Assembly (NCBI RefSeq): GCF_050749815.1
Contig: NZ_CP192735.1
Location: 1,302,001-1,366,000 of the forward strand
Reading direction: 5' to 3'
Length of the DNA stretch: 64,000 bases
Source: Dyella_A sp050749815
GTDB taxonomy: Bacteria > Pseudomonadota > Gammaproteobacteria > Xanthomonadales > Rhodanobacteraceae
Shown here: positions 23,357 through 31,150 of the stretch, piece after piece
How the letters are laid out: each line of letters begins with the position of its first letter
Position numbering within the stretch: the stretch's first letter is position 1
The notes under the pieces: generated by a model
Databases searched by the model: none
Told to the model about the DNA's origin: nothing
The model's input: only the letters and a program-made list of their open reading frames with translations
Translations under genes and position numbers: made by a program

Positions 23357-24856
23357 GTGAACGCGCAACTCGCCCCCAGCCCTGCCCCCGCCACTTTATC
23401 CCGCCACACCGTCGCCGTCGCGCATGGCGATGGCATCGGCCCGGAAATCACCGACGCCGTGCTGCACGTGCTGCGCGCCGCCGACTGCCCGATCGATTTC
23501 GCCCCCGTACGCATGGGCGAGCAGGCCTACCTCGCGGGCGACTCCGCCGGCGTTCCAGCCGAGGCCTGGGACGTGCTCGCCCGCCACCGCGTGCTGCTGA
23601 AGGGCCCGATGACCACGCCGCAGGGCGGCGGCTACAAGAGTGTCAACGTGACGCTGCGCAAGACCCTGGGCCTGTACGCCAACGTGCGCCCCTGCGTGGC
23701 CTATCACCCCTACGTGTACTCGGCGCACCCGGGCATGGACGTGGTGATCGTGCGCGAAAACGAGGAGGACACCTACGGCGGCATCGAGCATCGCCAGACC
23801 GCCGAGGTGGCGCAGTGCCTGAAGCTGATCACCCGCCCCGGCTGCGAGCGCATCGTGCGCCACGCGTTCGAGTACGCGGTGCGTCACGGCCGGCGCAAGG
23901 TCACCTGCCTGACCAAGGACAACATCATGAAGATGACCGATGGCCTGTTCCATCGGGTGTTCGACGAGGTGGCGCGCGAGTACCCGCAGATCGCCGCCGA
24001 CCACCGCATCATCGACATCGGCGCGGCGCGCCTGGCCACCCGGCCGAAGGATTTCGACGTGGTGGTGACGCTCAACCTCTACGGCGACATCCTGTCGGAC
24101 ATCGCCGCGGAAATGGCCGGCTCGATCGGCATGGCGGCGTCTTCCAACGTGGGCCTGCACGGGGCGATGTTCGAGGCGGTGCACGGCTCGGCGCCCGACA
24201 TCGCCGGCAAGAACATCGCCAACCCGTCGGGCATGCTGCTGGCCGCGGTGATGATGCTGCTGCACCTGGGTGAGCGTGCGGCCGCCGAGCGCATCCACAA
24301 CGCCTGGCTGTGCACGCTGGAAGACGGCATCCACACGCCCGACGTGTTCAACGAGTCGACCAGCAAGCGCCGCGTGGGCACGCGCGAGTTCGCCCACGCG
24401 GTGGCCGAGCGGCTGGGACGCGAGCCGCGGCATCTGCAGCCGGTGCGCTACGGCGCCTCCGACGAGGCGGCAAATGCGCCGGCGGAACGGATCGAGGCGC
24501 CGGCCGCAGCCGAGCCGGTGAAGACCTGCGACGGCGTGGACATCTTCCTCGACTGGCATCCCGCGCAGCGCGATCCCGAGGCGCTGGCCACGCAGCTAAG
24601 GGCCGCCTGCCCGGACGGCCTGCGCCTGGCGGTGATCACCAACCGCGGCGTGAAGGTGTGGCCGCACGGCCATCCGGACACGTTCTGCAGCGACCACTGG
24701 CGCTGCCGCTTCGTCGGCGAACAGGGCGAGGTGTCGCCGCGCGCGATCCTGGCGCTGATGCAGAAGCTGGTGGACGCCGGCCTGCCGCCGATCAAGAGCG
24801 AGAACCTGTATCGCTTCGACGGCGAGCGCGGCTACTCGGTGGCGCAGGGCGAGTAA
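23357..24856 (+). CDS. icd: NADP-dependent isocitrate dehydrogenase, form with C-terminal extension
   Basis: A 499-residue member of the isocitrate/isopropylmalate dehydrogenase family, TCA-cycle step isocitrate to 2-oxoglutarate. It has GDGIGPEITDAV near the N-terminus, the phosphate-binding VNVTLRKTLGLYANVRPC, ENEEDTYGGIEH, the metal-site block LYGDILSDIAAEMAG, and HGSAPDIAGKNIANPSGML. About 120 residues follow the usual end (from near 360), a C-terminal domain also known in Thermus- and Rickettsia-type enzymes. Cofactor choice (NADP) is inferred from that type. The GTG start is set by AAGGAG at 23346-23351. Confidence 0.88.
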   Translation: MNAQLAPSPAPATLSRHTVAVAHGDGIGPEITDAVLHVLRAADCPIDFAPVRMGEQAYLAGDSAGVPAEAWDVLARHRVLLKGPMTTPQGGGYKSVNVTLRKTLGLYANVRPCVAYHPYVYSAHPGMDVVIVRENEEDTYGGIEHRQTAEVAQCLKLITRPGCERIVRHAFEYAVRHGRRKVTCLTKDNIMKMTDGLFHRVFDEVAREYPQIAADHRIIDIGAARLATRPKDFDVVVTLNLYGDILSDIAAEMAGSIGMAASSNVGLHGAMFEAVHGSAPDIAGKNIANPSGMLLAAVMMLLHLGERAAAERIHNAWLCTLEDGIHTPDVFNESTSKRRVGTREFAHAVAERLGREPRHLQPVRYGASDEAANAPAERIEAPAAAEPVKTCDGVDIFLDWHPAQRDPEALATQLRAACPDGLRLAVITNRGVKVWPHGHPDTFCSDHWRCRFVGEQGEVSPRAILALMQKLVDAGLPPIKSENLYRFDGERGYSVAQGE

Positions 24857-24878
24857 GCGCGACGCGGCAGGTGGCGGC

Positions 24879-25472
24879 TCAGGCCGCCGCCTGCCAGCGA
24901 TATACCGGGCGGTGCGCCAGGGCGAGCAGTTCGCGGTCTTCCACCGTATCGCCGTAGGCGTGCACGCAGGCGTAGTCCTCCAGCCGCAGATGCGTGCGCA
25001 CACGCGCAGCCTTGGCCGCCCCAGCGCAGTCACCGCCGTGATAGTTGCCGGTGAGCACACCCTCGCGCGATTCCAGCTCGCTGCAGATCAGCTCCAGACC
25101 GTGCGCGCGGCACCACGGCGCCAGGTACGCATCGAGCGATGCCGACACCACCACGATGCGGTCGCCACGCTCGCGGTGCCAGGCCAGGCGCGCCATCGCT
25201 TCGGGCCGCAGCACATGCGGCAGGCGCTCACGCGCATAGCGCATGCCCAGCGCGCGGATCGCCGATACCTCGCGACCGCGCAGCACGTGCGCGGTGACTT
25301 GGCGCCGCACGGCCGTTCCCGAGACGAGCCCAAGCTTGTAGCCCAGCCATGGCCACAGCAGCCGCCGCCATGCCCGACGCCGGAACGCGGCCGGGCTGAT
25401 GTAGCTCAGGAACGGCGTGTAGGTGTCGCCGGTGGTGATGGTGCCGTCGAAACCGAACAGGGCCAGGTCCAT
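24879..25472 (-). CDS. HAD-IB family phosphatase-like protein lacking the nucleophile Asp
   Basis: A 197-residue HAD superfamily protein of the SerB/YfhB-like IB group. Motif I should read DxDGT. Here the sequence is MDLALFGFDGTIT, with Gly7 (codon GGT) in place of the nucleophilic Asp and Asp9 retained. Motif II (VVVSAS, Ser110/Ser112), the motif III lysine (Lys154 in GAAKAARV) and motif IV (GDTVED, Asp175 and Asp179) are all present. The rest of the fold is therefore intact and only the phosphoryl-accepting residue is gone. It may be inactive, a regulator, or the result of a recent mutation. It is convergent with icd. Confidence 0.82.
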   Translation of the reverse strand: MDLALFGFDGTITTGDTYTPFLSYISPAAFRRRAWRRLLWPWLGYKLGLVSGTAVRRQVTAHVLRGREVSAIRALGMRYARERLPHVLRPEAMARLAWHRERGDRIVVVSASLDAYLAPWCRAHGLELICSELESREGVLTGNYHGGDCAGAAKAARVRTHLRLEDYACVHAYGDTVEDRELLALAHRPVYRWQAAA

Positions 25473-25561
25473 GGCGTGCGGTCATCCATGAGGGGGACGC
25501 GCAGCATACGCGACGGCGACCGGGCTCGCGGCCATGCGCCGGCTCCGCTATCATGCGCGGG

Positions 25562-25730
25562 TCATTGGGGAGTAGCCGCTCTTCGCTCGAAGAGGCTCGC
25601 GTCAACACACTTGGCCCACCGGCCATGGCGCAAGCAGCCCACCCGCCTGGCAAGACCTTTGACCACACGCCTCCGCATGGGCCGGGGAGACGTGTGGTCA
25701 ACTGTCTTTCGACCGGCCCGGGACATATCC
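25562..25730 (+). promoter_or_regulatory. yybP-ykoY (manganese) riboswitch
   Basis: The leader has the two conserved blocks of the yybP-ykoY aptamer: GGGGAGTAGCC at 25567-25577 and GGCAAGACCTTT at 25649-25660, separated by hairpins with CGTCAACACA between them. A strong 9-pair stem follows, GACCACACG (25661-25669) with CGTGTGGTC (25691-25699), a candidate expression platform just before the start codon. This class binds Mn2+ and commonly controls the TMEM165/GDT1 family gene found directly downstream here. Confidence 0.8.
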
Positions 25731-26309
25731 ATGGAAGCACTCCTCGTCTCCGCAGGCGTCGTCGCCCTCGCGGAAATCGGCGACAAAACCCAGTTGCTCG
25801 CCTTCATCCTCGCCGCGCGCTTCAAGAAGCCGCTGCCGATCATCGCCGGCATTCTCTGCGCCACGCTGGTGAATCACGGCCTGGCTGGCGCGCTGGGCGC
25901 ATGGATCACCTCGGTACTGAGCCCGGAAATCCTGCGCTGGGTGCTCGGCCTGTCGTTCATCGGCATGGCCGTGTGGACGATGATCCCGGACAAGATCGAG
26001 GAAGAGGAAACCCAGGTGGCCAAGCGCGTGGGCGTATTCACCGCCACGCTGGTGACGTTCTTCCTGGCCGAGATGGGTGACAAGACGCAGATCGCCACGG
26101 TGGCGATGGCCGCGCACTACCCCAACCCGCTGATGGTGGTGGCCGGCACCACGATCGGCATGCTGATTGCCGATGTGCCGGCGGTATTCGTGGGCGACCG
26201 CCTCGCCGCGAAGATCCCGATGAAGCTGGTGCACTCGATCGCCGCCGCCATCTTCGCCGCCCTCGGCATCGCCACCCTCCTCGGCGCCGGCGCAAAGCTG
26301 GGGTTCTGA
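25731..26309 (+). CDS. TMEM165/GDT1 (UPF0016) family manganese exporter
   Basis: A 192-residue inner-membrane protein made of two similar halves, each with the family signature E-x-G-D-K-T: EIGDKT (15-20) and EMGDKT (114-119). About six hydrophobic helices surround an acidic central loop (IEEEETQ, about 89-95). Homologues export Mn2+ (MntX/MneA) and protect against manganese excess. The ATG at 25731 is placed by the first motif and by the end of the riboswitch. Regulation by manganese through the leader is strongly suggested. REP pairs follow the gene. Confidence 0.9.
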   Translation: MEALLVSAGVVALAEIGDKTQLLAFILAARFKKPLPIIAGILCATLVNHGLAGALGAWITSVLSPEILRWVLGLSFIGMAVWTMIPDKIEEEETQVAKRVGVFTATLVTFFLAEMGDKTQIATVAMAAHYPNPLMVVAGTTIGMLIADVPAVFVGDRLAAKIPMKLVHSIAAAIFAALGIATLLGAGAKLGF

Positions 26310-26340
26310 TCAGCCGCGCTGGCGGTGTCTCCTTGCCCTT

Positions 26341-26422
26341 GTAGGAGCCCGCTTGCGGGCGATGCTCTCGGGCTTTGATGCGGATCTAGAGCGAAATGCA
26401 TCGCCCGCGAGCGGGCTCCTAC
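26341..26422. repeat. REP-like inverted pair
   Basis: Units 26341-26365 (GTAGGAGCCCGCTTGCGGGC...) and 26398-26422 (reverse complement) face each other across 32 bases. It is the same family as 6665-6744 and is located just after the manganese exporter gene. Confidence 0.85.
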
Positions 26423-26471
26423 AGGGGCTGCGCGGCGGGCTTGGCGCGACCGCCGGGCCGGTCTCGCTTTC

Positions 26472-26552
26472 GTAGGAGCTCGCTTGCGGGCGATGCCTTT
26501 GGCTTCGGATGCCGATGCAGCGCAGGAGCATCGCCCGCGAGCGGGCTCCTAC
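26472..26552. repeat. REP-like inverted pair overlapping a stop codon
   Basis: Units 26472-26496 and 26528-26552 face each other. The TAG of the outer GTAGGAG on the minus strand is the stop codon of the gene at 26549-26911, so the repeat directly borders coding sequence. Confidence 0.85.
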
Positions 26553-26911
26553 GAGTGCGGGGTCTGACGGGCGGCTTTGAGGCGGCGGGCGCTGTCGCGG
26601 ACGTCGACATCGAACAGCAGGCGCAGGGGTTCGGTTGGCCCGTGGCCGGGTATGGAAAACTGCAGGCCGTCGCGGGTGGGAAGGCGGCTGGCCAGATCGC
26701 GCACGGCGGCCTCCGGCAGGTGCAGGTGGCATTGCGTGGCGGGGCCATTGAGGCGCGCCGCTTCGTGCGCGTGGAGCTGCAGCGTGCAGCGCAGGATGAA
26801 TGCTTCGCCCGCCTGCGTGGCCGTGGTCACTTCGCTGCCGCCTAGTAGGGTGGCCAGTTCGTCTTCATCGATGCGCACACGCAGCTGCTGACGATCGAAC
26901 TGCAGTTTCAC
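26549..26911 (-). CDS. Conserved-looking small protein at the end of the Moco operon
   Basis: A 120-residue soluble protein starting at GTG (26909-26911) with GGAG about nine bases upstream; the start overlaps the moeA stop (GTGA). The sequence alternates beta-type strands (KLQFDRQQLRVRIDEDELATLL, AFILRCTLQLHA, QCHLHLPEAAVRDLASRLP) and ends with LLFDVDVRDSARRLKAA. No family is recognised with confidence. Coupled translation with moeA at the end of a Moco gene run suggests a role linked to molybdenum cofactor or its enzymes, but that is inference from position alone. Its stop codon lies in a REP repeat. Confidence 0.65.
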   Translation of the reverse strand: MKLQFDRQQLRVRIDEDELATLLGGSEVTTATQAGEAFILRCTLQLHAHEAARLNGPATQCHLHLPEAAVRDLASRLPTRDGLQFSIPGHGPTEPLRLLFDVDVRDSARRLKAARQTPHS

Positions 26912-28179
26912 GATAGCGTCTCCGTGGATTTGGGCGTTGCGCGCAGCGCCAACCCAGTACCCGCATCGAGGCTGGCGACTTCGACCAGGCGACCGGGCGC
27001 GCACTCGCCGGCGTCTTCATCGAGCACCACCCAGCCATCGGACTGCGCGAACGGCAGGATGCGGAACGGTTGCTGCTGCGGCACGACCTGGGCATGCAGG
27101 CGGCCTTCGGCATCCAGTGCGAACGTGGCGCGCAGGAAATGGCGCAAGCCAGCCTTGGGCTGCTGCGGGGTGTCGAGCACCGCGTGCAGCGTGGGCTCCG
27201 CGCCCTGCCCCTGCATCGCCCGCAGCACGGGGGCGACGAAGAAGCGCATGCCCGCGGCGACCGCCATCGGCGTGCCGGGCAGCGCCATCACCAGTGGACC
27301 GCCGGGCAAGCTGGCGGCGAACAGTGGCTTGCCGGGGCGCATCGCGACCTTGTGGAACAGTTCGTGGGCGCCGAGTTGGCGCAGCGCGTCGGGTACAAAG
27401 TCGTAGCGGCCCATCGACACGGCGCCGGTGCTCACCACCAGATCCGCCCCGGCGGCCTGCGCACGGCGCACCGCGTCGGCGTAGGTCACGGCGGTGTCAT
27501 CCACCACCTCGCATGAAAGGACCTGGGCGCCGGCGACGGTGAGCGCGGCGGCGAGGTACGGCGCGTTCGAGCTGTAGATCTGCCCTTCCACCAGGCGCTG
27601 GCGTGGATCGGAAACGAGCTCCTTGCCGGTGCCGATCACTGCGACGCGCGGACGCCGCACGACGGTCACCTCGGCCACGCCGGCGGCGGCGAGCAGCATG
27701 AGATGCGCGGGGCCGACCCGAACACCTGCATTGAGCACCACGGCATCGCGCGCGACGTCGACGCCGGCGCGGCGCACGTTCTGGCCTTCGCTGAGCTCAT
27801 CGCGCAGGCGGATGCGCGTGGGCGAGCCGTCTGCCGCGGATTCCAGCAATTCGGTGCGCTCGACCGCGACCACGGCGTCCAAGCCGTCGGGCAGGCGCGC
27901 GCCGGTCATGATTTCCCAGGCGCCGCCGTGGGCGCTGCGCGCTGCATCGCCGGCGGCCTGCGAGCCGTGCACGGTGTGTTCGCTGCCGGCTTCCAGCGGT
28001 TCGGGGGCGGCCAGCGCGTAACCGTCCACGGCGGCATGATCGAACGACGGCAGCGCGACTGGGCTGTGCACCGGCGCGGCAAGCACGCGTCCCAGTGCGT
28101 CAATCACGGCGCAGCGTTCGGCCGGCAGCGGCGAAACCACACCGAGCAGCCGGGCGATGGCGTCGTGGTAGCGGATCAT
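26908..28179 (-). CDS. moeA: Molybdopterin molybdotransferase MoeA (first copy)
   Basis: MoeA inserts molybdate into adenylylated molybdopterin. The 423-residue protein has the opening IDALGRVLAAPV, DHAAVDGYAL (the conserved Asp-Gly-Tyr/Phe-Ala block), GGAWEIMTGARLPDGLDAVV, the MPT-binding core VVSTGAVSMGRYDFVPDAL and FHKVAMRPGKPLFAA...LPGTPMAV. The ATG at 28177-28179 is chosen; the frame continues upstream into the neighbouring gene without MoeA features. A second, distinct MoeA lies at 32217-33419. The gene sits 22 bases after the fusion gene and overlaps the small downstream gene. Confidence 0.92.
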   Translation of the reverse strand: MIRYHDAIARLLGVVSPLPAERCAVIDALGRVLAAPVHSPVALPSFDHAAVDGYALAAPEPLEAGSEHTVHGSQAAGDAARSAHGGAWEIMTGARLPDGLDAVVAVERTELLESAADGSPTRIRLRDELSEGQNVRRAGVDVARDAVVLNAGVRVGPAHLMLLAAAGVAEVTVVRRPRVAVIGTGKELVSDPRQRLVEGQIYSSNAPYLAAALTVAGAQVLSCEVVDDTAVTYADAVRRAQAAGADLVVSTGAVSMGRYDFVPDALRQLGAHELFHKVAMRPGKPLFAASLPGGPLVMALPGTPMAVAAGMRFFVAPVLRAMQGQGAEPTLHAVLDTPQQPKAGLRHFLRATFALDAEGRLHAQVVPQQQPFRILPFAQSDGWVVLDEDAGECAPGRLVEVASLDAGTGLALRATPKSTETLS

Positions 28180-28201
28180 CGGCGAGGCGCCCGCCGCAGC
28201 A

Positions 28202-29809
28202 TCAGGAGGACGCCGGCAGCTCGAGCGCCGCCACGCCGCCTGCCAGCGACCAGGCGTCGACACCGCGTTGGCGCAGCGTGCGCGCCGCCTGCGCACTGCG
28301 CTTGCCGCTGGCGCAGACCAGCAGCACGTGGCGGTCGATGCCGACGAGCGAACAGGCGGCGATCTGGCCGGAAGGAATGCGCAGCGAGGTGACGTGCAAC
28401 GGTGCGGCGGCGATCTCGTCCGGCTCGCGCACGTCGACCACCGCGTATCCCGCCGCGATCGCCTCATCCAGATGACGGAAGTGCCGCTCGATGTCGATCC
28501 CGTCCTCAGCCTGTGCCTGCTCAAGCGCGCGGCGGGCCACCGCCACGCAGCCGCCGTGTGCCGCGCAGCCGGCGGCCGCGTCAATCGGCAGACGCTGGCT
28601 GGTGCCGTCGAGCAGGTTCACCAGTTGCAGCGCGTGATCGGTCGGCCGCGGCAGGCCGAGCAGCAGCTTCAACGCTTCCATCGCCTGCATGGTGCCGAGC
28701 ACGCCGGGCACCGGACCGAGCACGCCCGATTCCACGCAGCTGCCGGCGAGACCGGCGGCGGGCGGCTGCGGCCACAGGCAGCGCAGACACGGTTCGCCCG
28801 GCACGGCGGTCACCACCTGCAACTGCCCTTCGTACTGGTACACGCTGGCCAGCACCAGCGGCGTACCGGTGAGCACCGCCGCGTCGCTGGCGAGATAACG
28901 GCTGGCCAGGTCGTCGGTGCATTCGACCACCAGGTCGTACTGGGCAAATACGTCGAGCGCGGTTTGCGCGGTCAGCGGCTCGCCGTACGTCTGCACCTGC
29001 ACCGTGGGGTTGAGCGCGGCGACGCGGCGCGCGGCCAAATCGACCTTGCGTTGGCCCACGTCGCGGGCGTCGTACATCACTTGGCGATGCAGGTTGCTGG
29101 CGTCGAGCACATCGTGGTCGACGATGCCCAGCGTGCCCACGCCGGCGCCGGCAAGGTAGCTGATCACCGGCACGCCCAGGCCGCCGGCGCCAATCACCAG
29201 CACGCGGGCCGCAGCAAGTTTGGCCTGGCCCGATACGCCGACATCGCGCAGGCGGGTCTGGCGTGAGTAGTCGGGGGTGAAATCGACGGCGGCGGTCGCG
29301 TGGTGATGCTCGTGCGTGTGCGTGTGCGTGTGCCCATGGCCGTGATGATGGCCGTGCACGTGCGGCGCCTCCATCTCGTGCGCGCGCTCGGTGTGGGAGC
29401 AGGCGACCCAGGCGGTGTCGCCCTCCAGGTAGTGCTCTTTCTTCCAGATCGGCAGGCGGTGCTTGATCTCGTCGATGATGTAACGGCAGGCGCGGAACGC
29501 CTCGTCGCGGTGCGGAGCGGAGGCGCCGATCCACACGGCGAGGTCGCCGATCTTCAGATCACCCACGCGATGCACGGCGCTGGCCGCCAGCACGCCGTAG
29601 CGCTCGGCCGCCTCGGCCAGGATGCGCTCGCCCTCGGCGATGGCCAGCTCGGTGTAGGCCTCGTACTCCAGGCCGCTCACTTCGCGGCCCTCGTTGTTGT
29701 TGCGCACCCAGCCCTCGAACGCGCAGAAGCCGCCGCTGCCGGGATGCTGGAGCTCCTCGCGCAGCTTGGCGAGATCGGCCGGGGCCGCGGTGAGATCGAA
29801 GCGCATCAT
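28202..29809 (-). CDS. MoaE-MoeB/ThiF-rhodanese fusion protein
   Basis: A 535-residue fusion. Residues 1-145 are MoaE, the large subunit of molybdopterin synthase (GFCAFEGWVRNNNEGREV, RVGDLKIGDLAVWI, RLPIWKKEHYLEG with the catalytic lysines). Residues 150-170 are a linker with 13 histidines. Residues ~178-420 are an E1-like MoeB/ThiF domain (GAGGLG at 207-212, NLHRQVMY, a CLRC pair at 341-344) that adenylylates MoaD. Residues ~440-535 are a rhodanese domain with CASGKRS (Cys499), a persulphide carrier. One chain thus joins activation, sulphur supply and synthase. The preceding moaD overlaps its start codon. Confidence 0.92.
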   Translation of the reverse strand: MMRFDLTAAPADLAKLREELQHPGSGGFCAFEGWVRNNNEGREVSGLEYEAYTELAIAEGERILAEAAERYGVLAASAVHRVGDLKIGDLAVWIGASAPHRDEAFRACRYIIDEIKHRLPIWKKEHYLEGDTAWVACSHTERAHEMEAPHVHGHHHGHGHTHTHTHEHHHATAAVDFTPDYSRQTRLRDVGVSGQAKLAAARVLVIGAGGLGVPVISYLAGAGVGTLGIVDHDVLDASNLHRQVMYDARDVGQRKVDLAARRVAALNPTVQVQTYGEPLTAQTALDVFAQYDLVVECTDDLASRYLASDAAVLTGTPLVLASVYQYEGQLQVVTAVPGEPCLRCLWPQPPAAGLAGSCVESGVLGPVPGVLGTMQAMEALKLLLGLPRPTDHALQLVNLLDGTSQRLPIDAAAGCAAHGGCVAVARRALEQAQAEDGIDIERHFRHLDEAIAAGYAVVDVREPDEIAAAPLHVTSLRIPSGQIAACSLVGIDRHVLLVCASGKRSAQAARTLRQRGVDAWSLAGGVAALELPASS

Positions 29810-30048
29810 CCGCCGGCCACCGGTGGGATGAAGACGACGGTGTCGCCCTCGGCTAGCGCGCGGCTCCAGTCGCTGAACTGGGTGTTGACCGCCACCTTGA
29901 GCGCGTCGACCGGCAGCGAGAAACCGTGGCGGGCCCGCAGCTCTTCGTAAAGATCGCGCAGGGTGACCGCGGCGGTGCTCACCTGCTCGGCGCTGGCGCC
30001 AGCCTGTTCGCGCAGCTGCGCGTAGTACTGCAGGTTCACGCGGGTCAT
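29806..30048 (-). CDS. moaD: Molybdopterin synthase sulphur-carrier subunit MoaD
   Basis: An 80-residue ubiquitin-like protein with the terminal Gly-Gly (FIPPVAGG) that is adenylylated by a MoeB domain, converted to thiocarboxylate and used by MoaE. TVVFIPPVAGG and the early YYAQLREQAG block are typical. It overlaps both neighbours by four bases (mobA upstream, MoaE fusion downstream), so stoichiometric, coupled translation of MoaD with its E1 and synthase partner is likely. Confidence 0.93.
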   Translation of the reverse strand: MTRVNLQYYAQLREQAGASAEQVSTAAVTLRDLYEELRARHGFSLPVDALKVAVNTQFSDWSRALAEGDTVVFIPPVAGG

Positions 30049-30638
30049 GGCTGCGACTCCAGCTGGCGCTGCATCTGTGCGAATTCCTCCGGGGTGTTGA
30101 TGTTGTCCAGCGCCTCGCCGGGTGCGGGCAGCAGCACGATGTCGGACTGGATCAGCGCCTTGCGCGGGCAGTAGCTGCCGGCGTCATAGCGCGCTTTCAG
30201 TCGGGCATGGCTGGACGGCTCCCACAGCGCGCACAGCGGCTCGGGCAGGCCGTCGAAGCGGCTGGTGAAAACGGTGGCGTCCTTCGCCGGATCGCGCGCG
30301 GCGATGAGCGCGCGCAAGGTGGCTTCGTCCAGCCGCGGCAGGTCGCAGGCGATCACCAGCCAGGCGGCGGCGGGATACGCGTCCTGGGCGGACAGGATGC
30401 CGGCCGCCGGCCCGACCGCGTCGTAGGTATCGACCAGCTGCGGCAGCTGCGCACGCAGCGGGTCGTCGCGCTGCGTCTCGCGCACCGAGACGAAGGCTCG
30501 CTCGGTGACCGCCGACAGCACGCGCCACGCGCGCAGCAGCTGCGGCTCGCCGGCGTAGCTGAGCTGCGCCTTGTCGCGCTGCATGCGCTGGCTGGCGCCA
30601 CCGGAAAGCAGCAGGCCGTAGATCGGTGCGGTGCTCAT
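30045..30638 (-). CDS. mobA: Molybdenum cofactor guanylyltransferase MobA-like
   Basis: A 197-residue nucleotidyltransferase. The N-terminal loop LLLSGGASQRMQRDKAQL is the MobA signature (LAGGxSxRMGxDK, with Ser for Ala and Gln for Gly). LVIACDLPRLDEATLRAL carries the metal-binding Asp, and the end holds the INTPEEF block. It links GMP to the molybdopterin to form MGD for DMSO-reductase-family enzymes such as formate dehydrogenase, in keeping with fdhD nearby. The ATG at 30636-30638 overlaps the moaC stop. No mobB was seen. Confidence 0.9.
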   Translation of the reverse strand: MSTAPIYGLLLSGGASQRMQRDKAQLSYAGEPQLLRAWRVLSAVTERAFVSVRETQRDDPLRAQLPQLVDTYDAVGPAAGILSAQDAYPAAAWLVIACDLPRLDEATLRALIAARDPAKDATVFTSRFDGLPEPLCALWEPSSHARLKARYDAGSYCPRKALIQSDIVLLPAPGEALDNINTPEEFAQMQRQLESQP

Positions 30639-31132
30639 GCGCTTGCCTGCCGGAAATCGAGGTCGCTCTTGCCGCCGGTCTTGCCGAGCAGGCGCACCTC
30701 GGCGATCACGATGTCGTGCGACATCGCCTTGCACATGTCGTACAGGGTGAGCGCGGCGACGCTGGCGCCGGTGAGCGCCTCCATCTCCACCCCGGTGCGG
30801 CCCTCGCAGGACACGGTGCAGACGATGCGCGCCTCGACGCCTTCCATCGCGATGTCGATGTGGCACTTGTCCAGCGCCAATGGGTGGCACAACGGAATGA
30901 GCTGCGAGGTGGCCTTGGCGCCCATTACGCCGGCGAGGTTGGCCACGGTGAGCACCGCGCCCTTGGGCGTGACGTAGCCGGCGCCGTGCAGCTGCGCGGC
31001 GACTTCGGCGGGAAACACCACGCGTGCCTGCGCCTGCGCGGTGCGCCGCGTGACGGCCTTGCCGCCGACGTCGACCATCTGCGGCTGCTGGGCGTCATCG
31101 AGATGGGTGAGCTTGGTAGGGATACTGGCCAT
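30635..31132 (-). CDS. moaC: Cyclic pyranopterin monophosphate synthase MoaC
   Basis: A 165-residue protein catalysing the second step of Moco synthesis, from the MoaA product to cPMP. Family blocks are MVDVGGKAVTRRTAQAQARV, GVMGAKATSQLIPLCHPL, EGRTGVEMEALTGASVAALTLYDMCKA and SDLDFRQ. It lies 18 bases after moaA and overlaps mobA by four bases. Confidence 0.95.
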   Translation of the reverse strand: MASIPTKLTHLDDAQQPQMVDVGGKAVTRRTAQAQARVVFPAEVAAQLHGAGYVTPKGAVLTVANLAGVMGAKATSQLIPLCHPLALDKCHIDIAMEGVEARIVCTVSCEGRTGVEMEALTGASVAALTLYDMCKAMSHDIVIAEVRLLGKTGGKSDLDFRQASA

Positions 31133-31150
31133 GGAATTCCGTCGGGCGAC

